Below, one piece after another: positions 39,682-47,944 of a stretch of DNA of 50,241 nt. The notes under the pieces were generated by a model. That model searched no databases. It saw only the letters and a program-made list of their open reading frames with translations, and was not told the origin of the DNA. The position numbers were made by a program, and so were the translations under genes. Source of the DNA: Candidatus Phelpsiimicrobium noxiivivens. GTDB taxonomy: Bacteria > Omnitrophota > Gorgyraeia > Velamenicoccales > Velamenicoccaceae. The DNA lies in the NCBI GenBank assembly GCA_001873995.1, contig MNVR01000010.1, positions 11,749 to 61,989 on the forward strand. Reading direction: 5' to 3'. Numbering within the stretch: position 1 is the first letter of the stretch; each line of letters begins with the position of its first letter.

Positions 39682-40686
39682 ATGCGGTTCGCGCAACCTT
39701 ATTTCATGTTGTTTATTTTTACAGCCATCAGCCTTGTCCTGTTTTATGTCTGGGCTTTTAAAATGCGCAAGAAGACTTGGGAGAGATTCGCGCAAGAAGG
39801 CCTGCTTAAGGAATTACTTGCCGGAGTTGATCCTGACAGGCAAAGATTAAAAGCGATCTTACTTGTCCTGGGCATGCTTTTATGTTTTCTTGCTTTGATG
39901 CGGCCACAATGGGGATTTGAATGGCAGGAAATGAAGCGTAAGGGCCTGGACATAATCATCGCGTTGGATACTTCAAAAAGCATGTTAGCCGGTGATATCA
40001 AGCCTAGCCGCCTGGAACGCGCGAAACTGGCGATCGGAGATTTTGCGCAGGACATTAAAGGCGATAGGATGGGTTTGATCGCTTTTGCGGGAAGCGCGTT
40101 TCTGGAATGTCCGTTGACTATTGATTACGGCGGATTTTTGTTATCTTTAAAGAACATAGACGTCAATACTATTCCCAGGCCAGGTACTTCTATTTCAGGG
40201 GCGATAAAAGAAGCAATGCGCAGTTTTTCCGCGGGCGATGGAAATAATAAGGTATTGATCATTATTACGGATGGCGAGGATCATGAGGGAGACCCTTTGA
40301 AGCTTGCGGGGGAAGCCAAAAAAGCCGGCATTATCATTTGTTGTATCGGTATAGGCACCAAAGAAGGAGAATTGATCTTTGTTGAGCAGGAGTCCGGCGC
40401 AAAAGAATTTTTGAAAGACGCTGAAGGCAACGCGGTAAAATCCAGCTTAAATGAAGAGGTCCTTCAGAAAATAGCCCTGGCAGCCTCAGGTACCTATATC
40501 CGTTCTACCAATACTGATTTCGGATTAGACTTGCTTTATAATGGCAGGCTGTCAAAAATGGAAAAACGCGAATTTGAAGGAAAGATGAGCAAGGTATATG
40601 ATGAGAGGTTCCAGATACCCTTATTCATCGGCCTTTGTTTTATCTTATTGGAATTATTAATGAGCGATAGAAAAACTACGCGATGA
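39682..40686 (+). CDS. batB: BatB: second membrane-anchored VWA-domain protein
   Basis: 334 residues with the same plan as BatA: N-terminal membrane segments (about 7-26 and 57-75), a VWA domain with MIDAS ALDTSKSML (D96), T in RPGTSISG and D in IIITDGEDHEGD, and a terminal membrane segment (FIGLCFILLELLM). The ribosome site AAGGAAG is 13 bases before the ATG. This is the only clear gap (50 bases) in the bat operon. It overlaps batC by ATGA. Confidence 0.88.
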   Translation: MRFAQPYFMLFIFTAISLVLFYVWAFKMRKKTWERFAQEGLLKELLAGVDPDRQRLKAILLVLGMLLCFLALMRPQWGFEWQEMKRKGLDIIIALDTSKSMLAGDIKPSRLERAKLAIGDFAQDIKGDRMGLIAFAGSAFLECPLTIDYGGFLLSLKNIDVNTIPRPGTSISGAIKEAMRSFSAGDGNNKVLIIITDGEDHEGDPLKLAGEAKKAGIIICCIGIGTKEGELIFVEQESGAKEFLKDAEGNAVKSSLNEEVLQKIALAASGTYIRSTNTDFGLDLLYNGRLSKMEKREFEGKMSKVYDERFQIPLFIGLCFILLELLMSDRKTTR

Positions 40687-41522
40687 AAAGAATATTTTTT
40701 TGTATTATGATCATAGCAGGCCTGTCACCTGGGCAGGTGTTCGCCTCAGGAGCCGCGAGTATGGTTGAAAAGGGGAACAGACTGTATAAGAGCCAAAAAT
40801 ATGAAGACGCGCTGAAGCTTTATGGTGAGGCGCTTACTAAAGAGCCTGACTCGGCGGCCCTAAACTTTAATACCGGTACAGCCCAATACAAAACCAAGGA
40901 TTTTCAGAATGCAACTACATCTTTTGAGAAGTCTTTGGCAACAGAGGATAAGGGTATTGAAGCCGACGCGAATTATAACCTTGGAAATACCAAATATATG
41001 CTGGGGTTATCTAAAGAGGATGCAGATCTTTCAGGAGCGGTGCAGTTATTAGAGGGGGCGCTTACTAATTATAAGCGTACAATGGAATTAGCCCCTAAGG
41101 ACGAAAACGCGAAAGTTAACTATGATATTGTTGAAAAAAAGCTAAAGGAACTGAAGGCGAAATTGGAACAGCAGCCAAAAGGAAATAAAGGTAAGCAGAA
41201 GCAACAGGGGCAGAATAAAGAACAGTCTCAGCAACAGCAGCAGGGACAACAGCAATCCCCGACTCAATCGGAAGAGTCGGGACACGCCCCTGCGCAGCCC
41301 ACGGATCAAAAGGAGGATTCGGGACACGCCCCTGCGCAGCCCACGACTCAATCGGAAGAGTCGGGACGCGCCCCTGCGCAGCCCACGGATCAAACAGGTA
41401 AGGAAATGTCCAGGGACGAGGCTGATATGTTACTTAATGGATACCGCCAGGAAGAAAATATATTCGGCATGCTTAAGGATGATAGGAAGGGCGTTGAAGA
41501 GAAGGCATTAAAGGATTGGTAA
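40683..41522 (+). CDS. batC: BatC: periplasmic TPR protein with low-complexity repeat tail
   Basis: 279 residues with a signal peptide (1-21, ending VFA-SGA). TPR units occupy residues 28-150 (GNRLYKSQKYEDALKLYGEA, NFNTGTAQYKTKDFQNATTS, ADANYNLGNTKYMLGL). A Gln/Lys-rich linker follows, and then three 14-residue repeats beginning SG(H/R)APAQPT (about residues 198-240). The C-terminal DEADMLLNGYRQEENIFGML resembles the end of BatC proteins. The protein probably brings Bat partners together in the periplasm. The repeat tail is GC-richer than its surroundings and looks expandable. Confidence 0.82.
   Translation: MKRIFFCIMIIAGLSPGQVFASGAASMVEKGNRLYKSQKYEDALKLYGEALTKEPDSAALNFNTGTAQYKTKDFQNATTSFEKSLATEDKGIEADANYNLGNTKYMLGLSKEDADLSGAVQLLEGALTNYKRTMELAPKDENAKVNYDIVEKKLKELKAKLEQQPKGNKGKQKQQGQNKEQSQQQQQGQQQSPTQSEESGHAPAQPTDQKEDSGHAPAQPTTQSEESGRAPAQPTDQTGKEMSRDEADMLLNGYRQEENIFGMLKDDRKGVEEKALKDW
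41270..41396 (+). repeat. Three tandem 42-bp coding repeats in batC
   Basis: Each unit encodes SG(H/R)APAQPT followed by a variable five-residue end (DQKED, TQSEE, DQTGK). The core GCCCCTGCGCAGCCCACG is identical in all three copies. The array keeps the reading frame and is richer in GC than the rest of the operon, as expected of a slippage-prone minisatellite. Confidence 0.75.
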
Positions 41523-43351
41523 TGAGAAACATTAATAAAATAATACTATTTATTATCCTAGACTTGGTTTGTCTTCTGCATACGTCTGCTTTTGCCAAAG
41601 ATATTAATTTTGAAGCAACTGTAGACAGCAATAAGGTTGAGTTGGGGCAACCATTTGAGCTTAACCTTACTTTTAACGGTACGCAATATATGCCGGCCTT
41701 GGAAGCGCCGATAATAGAAGGATTCCAGGCCCGTTATGTGGGGCCTTCTACAAGGATGTCAATTATTAATGGACAGGTATCCAGCTCTATCACTCATGTT
41801 TATACGCTGTTGCCTGCCAGGAAAGGAACATTTCAGATCGGGCCTTTCAGGTTTGAGCATAAAGGAGACGTATATAATTCTAATCCTATTACTGTTGAAG
41901 TTGTAGACGTGGTAGCGCTGCCTCAAACGCCGCCTGCTCAGGCAGGAGGGCAACCGGAGGCAATGGATTTAAATGACCAGATATTTTTAATTATGCAGAT
42001 AGGAAAGAATAAGATCTATCTCAATGAGGCTGTTCCTGTAATCATCAAATTATTTGTTAATAAATTAGGCGTCAGGGACATTCAGTATCCCCAATTTAGC
42101 CATGATGGTTTTTCGGCAGGCGAGTTCGGACAGCCAAGGCAATACAGGGAGATTGTCGGCGGGATAGGCTATGATATTATTGAGTTTAATACGACCGTCT
42201 TTGGATTAAAGCCTGGAGAATTCCGTCTTGGCCCAGCCACTATGCAATGCAATCTTCTTGTTCAGAGGCAGAATAGGGGCCAGGCGCCTCCTTCCCCGGA
42301 TAATTTTTTCAATTCAGATTTTTTTAATAGTTTTTTAGGCGGATACCAGGCCTACCCGCTGAATTTAAAGTCAACGGACATTCCTGTAACGGTTTTATCG
42401 TTGCCTGAAGAAAATAAACCCGCAAGTTTTTCAGGGGCAATGGGCATTTTTGATTTTGAAGCATCAGTAAATTTATTAGAAGTAAAAGTAGGCGATCCCG
42501 TAACTTTAAAGGCAATTGTCCGCGGGCAGGGTAATTTTAATACTGTAAAATTTCCAGCTACAGACCTGGGTGACAATTTTAAGGCTTATGAGCCCCAGGT
42601 CAAACAAGAGAACGTGACAAAGATATTTGAAGAGGTGATGATACCGCTGAACGACGGCATAAAAGAGATTCCCGCGGTTAATTTTAGTTTCTTTAATACA
42701 GGGACAGGTCAATATCAAACGATTACTAGGGGCCCGTTCCCCATAAAGGTCATTAGATCTGAAAAAACGGAAGAACTGCAGGTAGTAGAGAATAAACGAT
42801 CTGACACAACACTCCTTAAAGAAGAGAAGCTTGGGCGGGATATCATTTATATTAAAGCAACGAGCGGGAAATTAACGAAAAAGGGGGAGTACCTTTATAA
42901 GAATAAGATATTTTTAGGGTGCCAGGTTTTGCCTTTATTCCTTTATCTGTTCATAGTAGTGATGCACGCGCGCAATAGAAGGTTTAAAACAGACGTAAGG
43001 TTCGCCAGGCAGCTTTTGGCGCCGCGAAAAGCAAGGGCAGGGATCCGTCTGGCGGCTGGTTATTTTCAGAAAGAAAATGTCAGGGATTTTTATGACGCCC
43101 TGTTTGATACTATGCAGGAATATCTGGGCGATAAGTTCCATCTGCCCTCAAAAGGCATAACTATAAGCGTAATAGATGAACAGCTAAGGAGCAGGGGCTT
43201 GCCGGAAACCATTTTGGCCAAGATAGAAGAGCTTTTTTCGGAGTGCGATATGGTCAGATACGCGGCTTCGCAATTGACCAAAGAACATATGCAGAATTCT
43301 TTAATAAAATTAGAAGAGGTAATTGATCATCTGCAGAGGAATAAAGTATGA
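41522..43351 (+). CDS. batD: BatD: periplasmic beta-rich protein with membrane anchor
   Basis: 609 residues from the ATG at 41522 (TAATG with batC); an in-frame TTG six bases earlier is unlikely. A signal peptide (about 8-25) is followed by repeated Ig-like domains (VELGQPFELNLTFNG, LNEAVPVIIKLFVNK, VKVGDPVTLKAIVRGQGNF), which is the BatD layout. A membrane segment lies near 465-482 (VLPLFLYLFIVVMH). The cytoplasmic C-terminus (DFYDALFDTMQEYLGDKFHL) resembles the helical domain of the gene at 38094. A PPAQAGGQPE low-complexity linker occurs near residue 139. The molecular role is not established. Confidence 0.88.
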   Translation: MRNINKIILFIILDLVCLLHTSAFAKDINFEATVDSNKVELGQPFELNLTFNGTQYMPALEAPIIEGFQARYVGPSTRMSIINGQVSSSITHVYTLLPARKGTFQIGPFRFEHKGDVYNSNPITVEVVDVVALPQTPPAQAGGQPEAMDLNDQIFLIMQIGKNKIYLNEAVPVIIKLFVNKLGVRDIQYPQFSHDGFSAGEFGQPRQYREIVGGIGYDIIEFNTTVFGLKPGEFRLGPATMQCNLLVQRQNRGQAPPSPDNFFNSDFFNSFLGGYQAYPLNLKSTDIPVTVLSLPEENKPASFSGAMGIFDFEASVNLLEVKVGDPVTLKAIVRGQGNFNTVKFPATDLGDNFKAYEPQVKQENVTKIFEEVMIPLNDGIKEIPAVNFSFFNTGTGQYQTITRGPFPIKVIRSEKTEELQVVENKRSDTTLLKEEKLGRDIIYIKATSGKLTKKGEYLYKNKIFLGCQVLPLFLYLFIVVMHARNRRFKTDVRFARQLLAPRKARAGIRLAAGYFQKENVRDFYDALFDTMQEYLGDKFHLPSKGITISVIDEQLRSRGLPETILAKIEELFSECDMVRYAASQLTKEHMQNSLIKLEEVIDHLQRNKV

Positions 43352-44112
43352 ATAGGAAGATATTGATAAGACTAGCCGCGATTGGATTATTATTTTTTAC
43401 AATTCTTTCTAACGCGCACAGTTCAATGATACAACAATACTTTGATCTTGGCAATTCAGCCTATAAAGAAGGTAAATATGAGGAGGCGATAGAAAACTAT
43501 GAAAAGGTATCCGACTCAGGGCTGGAAAGCGGTAACATTTATTACAATTTAGGTAATAGTTATTTTAAAAAGGGAAAATCAGGCAAGGCTGTATTTAATT
43601 ATGAGAAGGCGTTTTTCTTTATGCCAAGCGACAATGACCTCATGTCCAATTACGAATATGTCCTGGCTTCCCTGAACCTGGATTTGCAGTATTTTGGGAC
43701 TTGGCCAGTAAGATTTGCCAATGTATTATTTGAAGGCGCAACGATTGATCTTTTAACTGTCCTTTTGTCGGCAATTTATTTTTTAGCAGTGGCATTGCTT
43801 ATCTGCAGCCTGTTCTTTCCAGGTTTAAAAAGAGGCATTAACGTTTTTCTCTTATTCCTATCAGTAGTATTTGCCTTATCAGCCGTCTCGCTGAACAGTA
43901 AAATAACTTATCTAAATAAGGGAGCTATTGTTATTAGTAAAGTTGCAGATGCAAGGTTTGAGCCGACTGAGAGCGGAACAACATATTTTAAACTTACTGA
44001 AGGCGGCAAAGTTGAGATACTGGAGAAAAATGAAAATTGGTATAAAATAAAGCGGCCTGACAATAAAATGGGCTGGGTGCAAAAAACAGATGTAGGATCA
44101 TTGTCAGAATAA
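43348..44112 (+). CDS. batE: BatE: TPR protein with C-terminal SH3 domain
   Basis: 254 residues. A signal peptide or membrane segment (about 7-25) precedes TPR repeats (YFDLGNSAYKEGKYEEAIEN, IYYNLGNSYFKKGKSGKAVF). Two membrane segments follow (about 130-152 and 158-175). The C-terminus is a bacterial SH3-like domain (VEILEKNENWYKIKRPDNKM, GWVQ). This TPR-TM-SH3 order is typical of BatE. Last gene of the operon, joined to batD by ATGA. The SH3 domain may touch peptidoglycan or a partner protein. Weak AT-rich structure follows, with no clear terminator. Confidence 0.85.
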   Translation: MNRKILIRLAAIGLLFFTILSNAHSSMIQQYFDLGNSAYKEGKYEEAIENYEKVSDSGLESGNIYYNLGNSYFKKGKSGKAVFNYEKAFFFMPSDNDLMSNYEYVLASLNLDLQYFGTWPVRFANVLFEGATIDLLTVLLSAIYFLAVALLICSLFFPGLKRGINVFLLFLSVVFALSAVSLNSKITYLNKGAIVISKVADARFEPTESGTTYFKLTEGGKVEILEKNENWYKIKRPDNKMGWVQKTDVGSLSE

Positions 44113-44188
44113 AATAACTAAAAATTGTATGTGTCTTAAGATTTTTTGATTAAGTTTGCGATAGGTCTTTAAGGTTTAAGGAAAGACA

Positions 44189-44497
44189 ATGCGTAGAAGC
44201 AAAGTTTCTTTTTTGTTGGAATATAAAGAATTAATGCTGCTTAAAAAAGCCTCCTATTTGGAACCCTGCATTTTTGAAAGTATCAAAAGCGCAAGAAAAA
44301 CAAAGGACAAATACAGGGTTAAGTTTATTTGTGAGGATCTGCAGGAGTCTCTGGGGGCTCTATTTTTTCTCGCTGGTTTGGTTAAATCAGCGGATGAGAA
44401 AGGATCTATCTTGAATCTATATGAAAAAATAAAAGGATATTTGGTTTTGAGCTATGGATTCAAGAGGTCTATCGCAAAACGCCGGTTTGAATTATGA
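44189..44497 (+). CDS. Small helical protein of unknown function
   Basis: 102 residues, basic (YKELMLLKKASYLEPCIFES), predicted all-helical, with no signal peptide or recognised domain. FICEDLQESLGALFFLAGLV has the look of a helical-bundle core. An ATGA overlap joins it to the GIY-YIG gene, so the two are probably made together. It might be an accessory or antitoxin-like partner of that nuclease, which is only a guess. Confidence 0.55.
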   Translation: MRRSKVSFLLEYKELMLLKKASYLEPCIFESIKSARKTKDKYRVKFICEDLQESLGALFFLAGLVKSADEKGSILNLYEKIKGYLVLSYGFKRSIAKRRFEL

Positions 44498-44790
44498 GGA
44501 GGAAAACGTTGGTTGTAAGGAAGGAGTCCAAGCGCGAGGGGAGATTCTGGGCTTACATTGTGGAATGTATCGATGGGACGTATTATACAGGGTTTACGAA
44601 TGATCTTGAAAAACGTATTAAACGTCACAATGATGGATTGGCTTCAAAATATACTCGATCGAGATTGCCGGTAAAGTTTGTCTGGACAAAAGAATATCGG
44701 CAGCTTGGGCTTGCGCTTAAGGCAGAGATTATGATCAAGGGGTTGACGCGGCTTCAGAAGGAATCTTTGGTAAAAGGCAAGCAGCTTTAA
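44494..44790 (+). CDS. GIY-YIG domain protein, UPF0213/YhbQ-like
   Basis: 98 residues, essentially one GIY-YIG domain. AYIVECIDGTYYTGFTNDLE holds the paired tyrosine motif (here AYI...YTG) and KRIKRHNDGLASKYTRSRLP holds the conserved Arg and His, which matches the stand-alone UPF0213 family. A 20-residue basic N-terminal extension precedes it. Family members are small DNA-acting nucleases with uncertain roles. The catalytic Glu expected toward the C-terminus may be the one in KAEIMIKGLTR. Confidence 0.85.
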   Translation: MRRKTLVVRKESKREGRFWAYIVECIDGTYYTGFTNDLEKRIKRHNDGLASKYTRSRLPVKFVWTKEYRQLGLALKAEIMIKGLTRLQKESLVKGKQL

Positions 44791-44894
44791 TACGGTATAA
44801 ACTTAACATTTATGCGGATAAGCTCTAATACACTTTTTCGTTTATCCATTTCGATTCCTAATCCCGGATTCCGGAAACAAGGAAAGAAACAATG

Positions 44895-45115
44895 GGGTCA
44901 GACCTTCAGATGTGATATAAATTGACAAAACAATAAACACTGTTATTATATTTTTATGTCCCGTCCTTATAGATTACAAGGAAATAGGCCAAGAGTTTGG
45001 GATAGGTTATTCTGGGGTTAGCTGGGTATCTCAGGATGCAGAGAGATTAATAAGGGAAGAAAAGAAGATAAAATATGATACTGAGGTTATCATCTCACAT
45101 CTGAAGGTCTGACCC
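44895..45115 (+). mobile_element. MITE-like relic of a RAYT (REP-associated tyrosine transposase) element
   Basis: A perfect 21-base inverted repeat, 44895-44915 against 45095-45115, begins GGGTCAGACC and bounds 179 bases. Inside are a promoter (TTGACA 44922-44927, 16 bp, TATTAT 44944-44949) and an ATG at 44956 opening MSRPYRL. A second frame then reads DYKEIGQEFGIGYSGVSWVS and on to SHLKV with its TGA inside the right repeat. These look like the first residues and the C-terminal helix-turn-helix of a Y1-type RAYT transposase, with the catalytic HUH/Tyr core deleted and the two ends out of frame. The element cannot move by itself. Confidence 0.72.
44922..44949 (+). promoter_or_regulatory. Promoter inside the RAYT relic
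   Basis: TTGACA at 44922-44927 and TATTAT at 44944-44949, 16-bp spacing, seven bases before the relic's ATG. It could still fire and read toward hflK. Confidence 0.5.
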
Positions 45116-45120
45116 TTTAA

Positions 45121-45303
45121 CTTCGCAGTTTGATATTTGGAATCGTATATTATGCTGTAGGCCCGGATTATAATAAATACATGGATATACAACAAGAAAT
45201 CAATATATTCGTCAAGGAAGAGTTTGAGAGAATAGGGATTGAATTAGCGTTCCCGACTCAAACGATCCATGTGAATAAAACTGATCCTAAAATAAGGGGG
45301 TAA
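45121..45303 (+). pseudogene. Orphan C-terminal fragment of an MscS-type channel
   Basis: The frame starts just after the RAYT relic, with TAA immediately upstream at 45118-45120. It reads FGIVYYAVGPDYNKYMDIQQ, then FVKEEFERIGIELAFPTQTI and HV, ending in TAA at 45301-45303. The YYxxxPDYxxYMDIQQxIN...GIExAFPTQT pattern is the end of the cytoplasmic domain of small-conductance mechanosensitive channels. The membrane domain and most of the beta domain are missing. The end of this fragment (AAGGGGGTAA) now provides the ribosome site for hflK. Together with the relic it accounts for the otherwise gene-free 44791-45309 stretch; I see nothing else there. Confidence 0.8.
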
Positions 45304-45309
45304 TATAAA

Positions 45310-46302
45310 ATGGAATGGAAAAATCATGTGCCTACGCCAGAGGATATTATAAATATAGATAATAAAGTCATTTTAAAATATCTATCTTGGGCAATTTTAG
45401 GTTTTTTTATTTTGGCAGGTTTAAAAGGAATAATTTATTCTATTGGCCCGGATGAAGTAGGCGTAATTCAGAGGTTTGGCAAATATATCGCCTTGAGTTC
45501 ACCAGGGCTACACGCAAAGATACCGCTCGGAGTGGATAAGGCGACTCCGATCAAGGTGGAGAAGGTTTTTAAGAAGGAATTCGGTTTTAAGACTATAGAG
45601 CCCGGAGAAAGAACAAGATATTCTTCTGGTGATTATCGGGATGAATCTTTGATGCTTACCGGAGACTTGAATATTTTAGATGTGCGCTGGATTGTGCAGT
45701 TTAAAATAAAAGACCCGGTAAAGTTGCTTTTCGCTACGCGTAATCCAGATGAGAATATACATGATATTTCTGAAGTGGTTATGCGGCGGTTTGTCGGGGA
45801 TTATTCTGTAGACGAAGTCCTTACTACCAAAAGGGAGGAGATAGACGATCTGGCGCAACAAGAGATACAGCGCATACTGGATATTTATAATGTAGGCGTG
45901 CAGATAATTACGGTTAAATTGCTGGATGTTAATCCTCCGGAAAAAGTAAAACCGGCTTTTAATGAAGTCAATGAAGCGAAGCAGGAAAAAGAGAAGATGA
46001 TCAATCAGGCTTGGGAAGCATACAACAAGGTTATCCCTAAAGCTAAGGGGACGGCTGAAAAGACCATTCGCGAGGCGGAGGGGTATGCTACGGATAAGAT
46101 AAACCGCGCAAAAGGTGAATCTGAAAGGTTTCTTGCCACCTTAGAAGAGTATAAGAAGGCTCCGGATATAACCAGGCAGAGGCTTTATTTGGAAACCTTG
46201 ACGCAAGTGCTTCCTAATGCAAAAGAGAAGTATATAATTGATTCGCAGCAAAAATCGATTCTGCCTCTCTTGGATATTAATAAAAAAGGAGGGCAGGAAT
46301 AA
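45310..46302 (+). CDS. hflK: HflK: SPFH-domain membrane protease regulator
   Basis: 330 residues with one N-terminal membrane segment (about 27-46, ILKYLSWAILGFFILAGLKG). An SPFH/band-7 domain follows (GPDEVGVIQRFGKYIALSSP, GLHAKIPLG) and then a long helix (EKEKMINQAWEAYNKVIPKA, AEKTIREAEGYATDKINRAK). HflK and HflC form a cage around the FtsH protease in the inner membrane and limit its access to substrates. The start shares no base with other genes, and the hflC start is on its last stop base (TAATG). The Gly-rich N-terminal tail of enterobacterial HflK is absent. Confidence 0.92.
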   Translation: MEWKNHVPTPEDIINIDNKVILKYLSWAILGFFILAGLKGIIYSIGPDEVGVIQRFGKYIALSSPGLHAKIPLGVDKATPIKVEKVFKKEFGFKTIEPGERTRYSSGDYRDESLMLTGDLNILDVRWIVQFKIKDPVKLLFATRNPDENIHDISEVVMRRFVGDYSVDEVLTTKREEIDDLAQQEIQRILDIYNVGVQIITVKLLDVNPPEKVKPAFNEVNEAKQEKEKMINQAWEAYNKVIPKAKGTAEKTIREAEGYATDKINRAKGESERFLATLEEYKKAPDITRQRLYLETLTQVLPNAKEKYIIDSQQKSILPLLDINKKGGQE

Positions 46303-47261
46303 TGAAAGGATTATACTCAGCCATTATAGTTTTTGCCGTATTATTCATTGTTGTAATTGTTTTTTTTGCTATCGGAGTGATATATATCGTTAACGAAGGG
46401 CAGCAGGTGGTTATTACGCAGTTTGGAAAGCCTGTGGGCAGGCCTGTGACATCGGCCGGCTTGCATTTCAAGCAGCCGTTTATTCAAGAAGCCCACTATT
46501 TTGATAAGAGGCTTTTGGTTTGGGATGGAGATCCGAATCAGATACCCACCAAAGATAAGAAATATATCTGGGTGGATACTATCGCCCGCTGGAAGATAAT
46601 TGATGCTTTGAAATTTTTGCAGTCAGTAGGTAATGAGATTAACGGACAGGGCAGGCTTGATGATATCATAAATTCCGCAACAAGAGATATAGTTACTAGT
46701 CATCTTCTGGTTGAAGCAGTGAGAGATTCTAACCGTATCCTGGAGTCTAGGGCAGAAGGCGATGATATGATTGTTACTGATGAGGCGCTGGAACGTATAG
46801 AAGTAGGTAGGAAAATGCTGGAGGATGCTATTTTAGGAAAGGCAAAGGTGCTTGCCCCGCAGTACGGTATTGATATTGTTGATGTGCGCATTAAACGCGT
46901 AAATTATGTAGAAGATGTGCGGAATAAAGTTTATGACCGCATGATCGCTGAAAGAAAACGTGCCGCGGAGAAATATCGTTCTGAGGGTCATGGGAAAGCT
47001 GCCGAGATAGAAGGGCAGGTTGCTAAAGAATTAAAAGCCATCACTTCAGAGGCTTATCGTGGGGCGCAGGTTCTCACAGGTAAGGCTGATGCCGAGGCAA
47101 TTAATATTTATGCTGCCGCATACAGTCAGAATTCGGATTTTTATTCTTTTATGAAGACGCTGGAAACTTATAAAGATACCATTGACGAAAAAACTACAGT
47201 GGTTTTGACAACGGATAGCGATTATTACAAATACATGAAATCTTTGGAGGCTGTGAAATAA
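46302..47261 (+). CDS. hflC: HflC: SPFH-domain partner of HflK
   Basis: 319 residues with one membrane segment (about 5-28) followed by the band-7 domain (VNEGQQVVITQFGKPVGRPV, AGLHFKQPFI, DTIARWKIIDALKFLQSVGN). The helical tail carries RMIAERKRAAEKYRSEGHGK and the C-terminal YSFMKTLETYKDTI, which are HflC hallmarks. It completes the hflKC pair. A hairpin at 47434-47462 lies downstream. Confidence 0.93.
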   Translation: MKGLYSAIIVFAVLFIVVIVFFAIGVIYIVNEGQQVVITQFGKPVGRPVTSAGLHFKQPFIQEAHYFDKRLLVWDGDPNQIPTKDKKYIWVDTIARWKIIDALKFLQSVGNEINGQGRLDDIINSATRDIVTSHLLVEAVRDSNRILESRAEGDDMIVTDEALERIEVGRKMLEDAILGKAKVLAPQYGIDIVDVRIKRVNYVEDVRNKVYDRMIAERKRAAEKYRSEGHGKAAEIEGQVAKELKAITSEAYRGAQVLTGKADAEAINIYAAAYSQNSDFYSFMKTLETYKDTIDEKTTVVLTTDSDYYKYMKSLEAVK

Positions 47262-47433
47262 AATATGTTTATCAGATCTTTTGAAAAGTAAGCATTTGTA
47301 ATTTGTCGTAATGAAAAATCGTTGATTTGGCAGTAATAGTGCTTATATTGAGATAAAATTTAAGGTGGGGCAGATAAATTATTGGCTTAACGGTTCAGCA
47401 ATATATAAATTTGGTTCTCGTGGTCAAATAAAA

Positions 47434-47462
47434 AATCGCCAAGGTCAAAAACCTTGGTGATT
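47434..47462. terminator. Strong hairpin downstream of hflC
   Basis: A 12-bp stem with one G-U pair (47434-47445 with 47451-47462, loop CAAAA). Read on the minus strand it is followed by a T-rich run (TTTTTTATTT), and on the plus strand by a weaker TTCTGTTT. It is probably a bidirectional terminator between hflKC and the minus-strand transposase. I see no gene in 47262-47433. Confidence 0.65.
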
Positions 47463-47480
47463 CTGTTTGGAGGGGCATGT

Positions 47481-47861
47481 ATGAAATTTACCATTAGCCA
47501 TAGGCTCCTAATCGGTTTTTTGATTCCGGCTATCCTTTTGGTTGCGGTGGGCTATTTTGCTTTTATTACGACGCAGAGTGTCTAGCATGTTTCTAGCATC
47601 ATCATGAAAGAGAACGTCTAAAGCCTTAAGGCAGCAGAAGAACTCGAATTAGCGCTCTTGAATCAGGAAGGTTTTGTCGTCAGTTACTTTTTAGACGGTA
47701 ATGCCGGTTGGCTCAATACGCTTGAGGAAAGGAAGAAAGTGAGGAAATGACTGTTTATTCCTCAGATTGAGACTGCAGAGGAAAAGAAAGATATTATTTC
47801 ATTTTTTGTGTTTTTAAATTTTGATTGGTTCATATTTTTACATTGGTTGGTAAAACTATAG
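47481..47861 (+). pseudogene. Decayed N-terminus of a membrane sensor (histidine kinase or chemoreceptor)
   Basis: The ATG at 47481 has GGAGGGG about nine bases upstream. The frame reads MKFTISHRLLIGFLIPAILL and on through a membrane helix, then is cut by TAG, TAA and TGA. Between the stops it still makes sense: KAAEELELALLNQEGFVVSY, FLDGNAGWLNTLEERKKVRK, FIPQIETAEEKKD. This is the N-terminal TM plus helical sensor bundle common to histidine kinases and chemotaxis receptors. The kinase or signalling part is gone, and nothing recognisable follows residue ~110. Decay next to an insertion sequence is typical. Confidence 0.7.
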
Positions 47862-47879
47862 TAGTATATATACTACTAT
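47858..47879. repeat. Perfect 22-bp palindrome
   Basis: ATAGTAGTATA followed by its exact reverse complement, centred between 47868 and 47869. It lies between the decayed sensor and the transposase end, and could be an insertion target, a protein-binding site or a cruciform. No loop is present, so it is not a terminator. Confidence 0.6.
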
Positions 47880-47944
47880 TAAGCCACATGGGATCTTCAT
47901 TAATTTATTATACGTTCTAATTATATACTATTTGCAGGACTTTG

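Noticed and set aside
41142-41393. Minus-strand open frame with Arg/Leu-rich repeats (LRRGVSRLFRLS type)
   Set aside because: It is the complement of the batC tandem repeat and linker, without start signals or a recognisable domain.
44130-44160. Terminator after the bat operon (CTTAA/TTAAG around a T-run)
   Set aside because: The T-run is in the loop rather than after the stem, and the stem is only five A/T-rich pairs.
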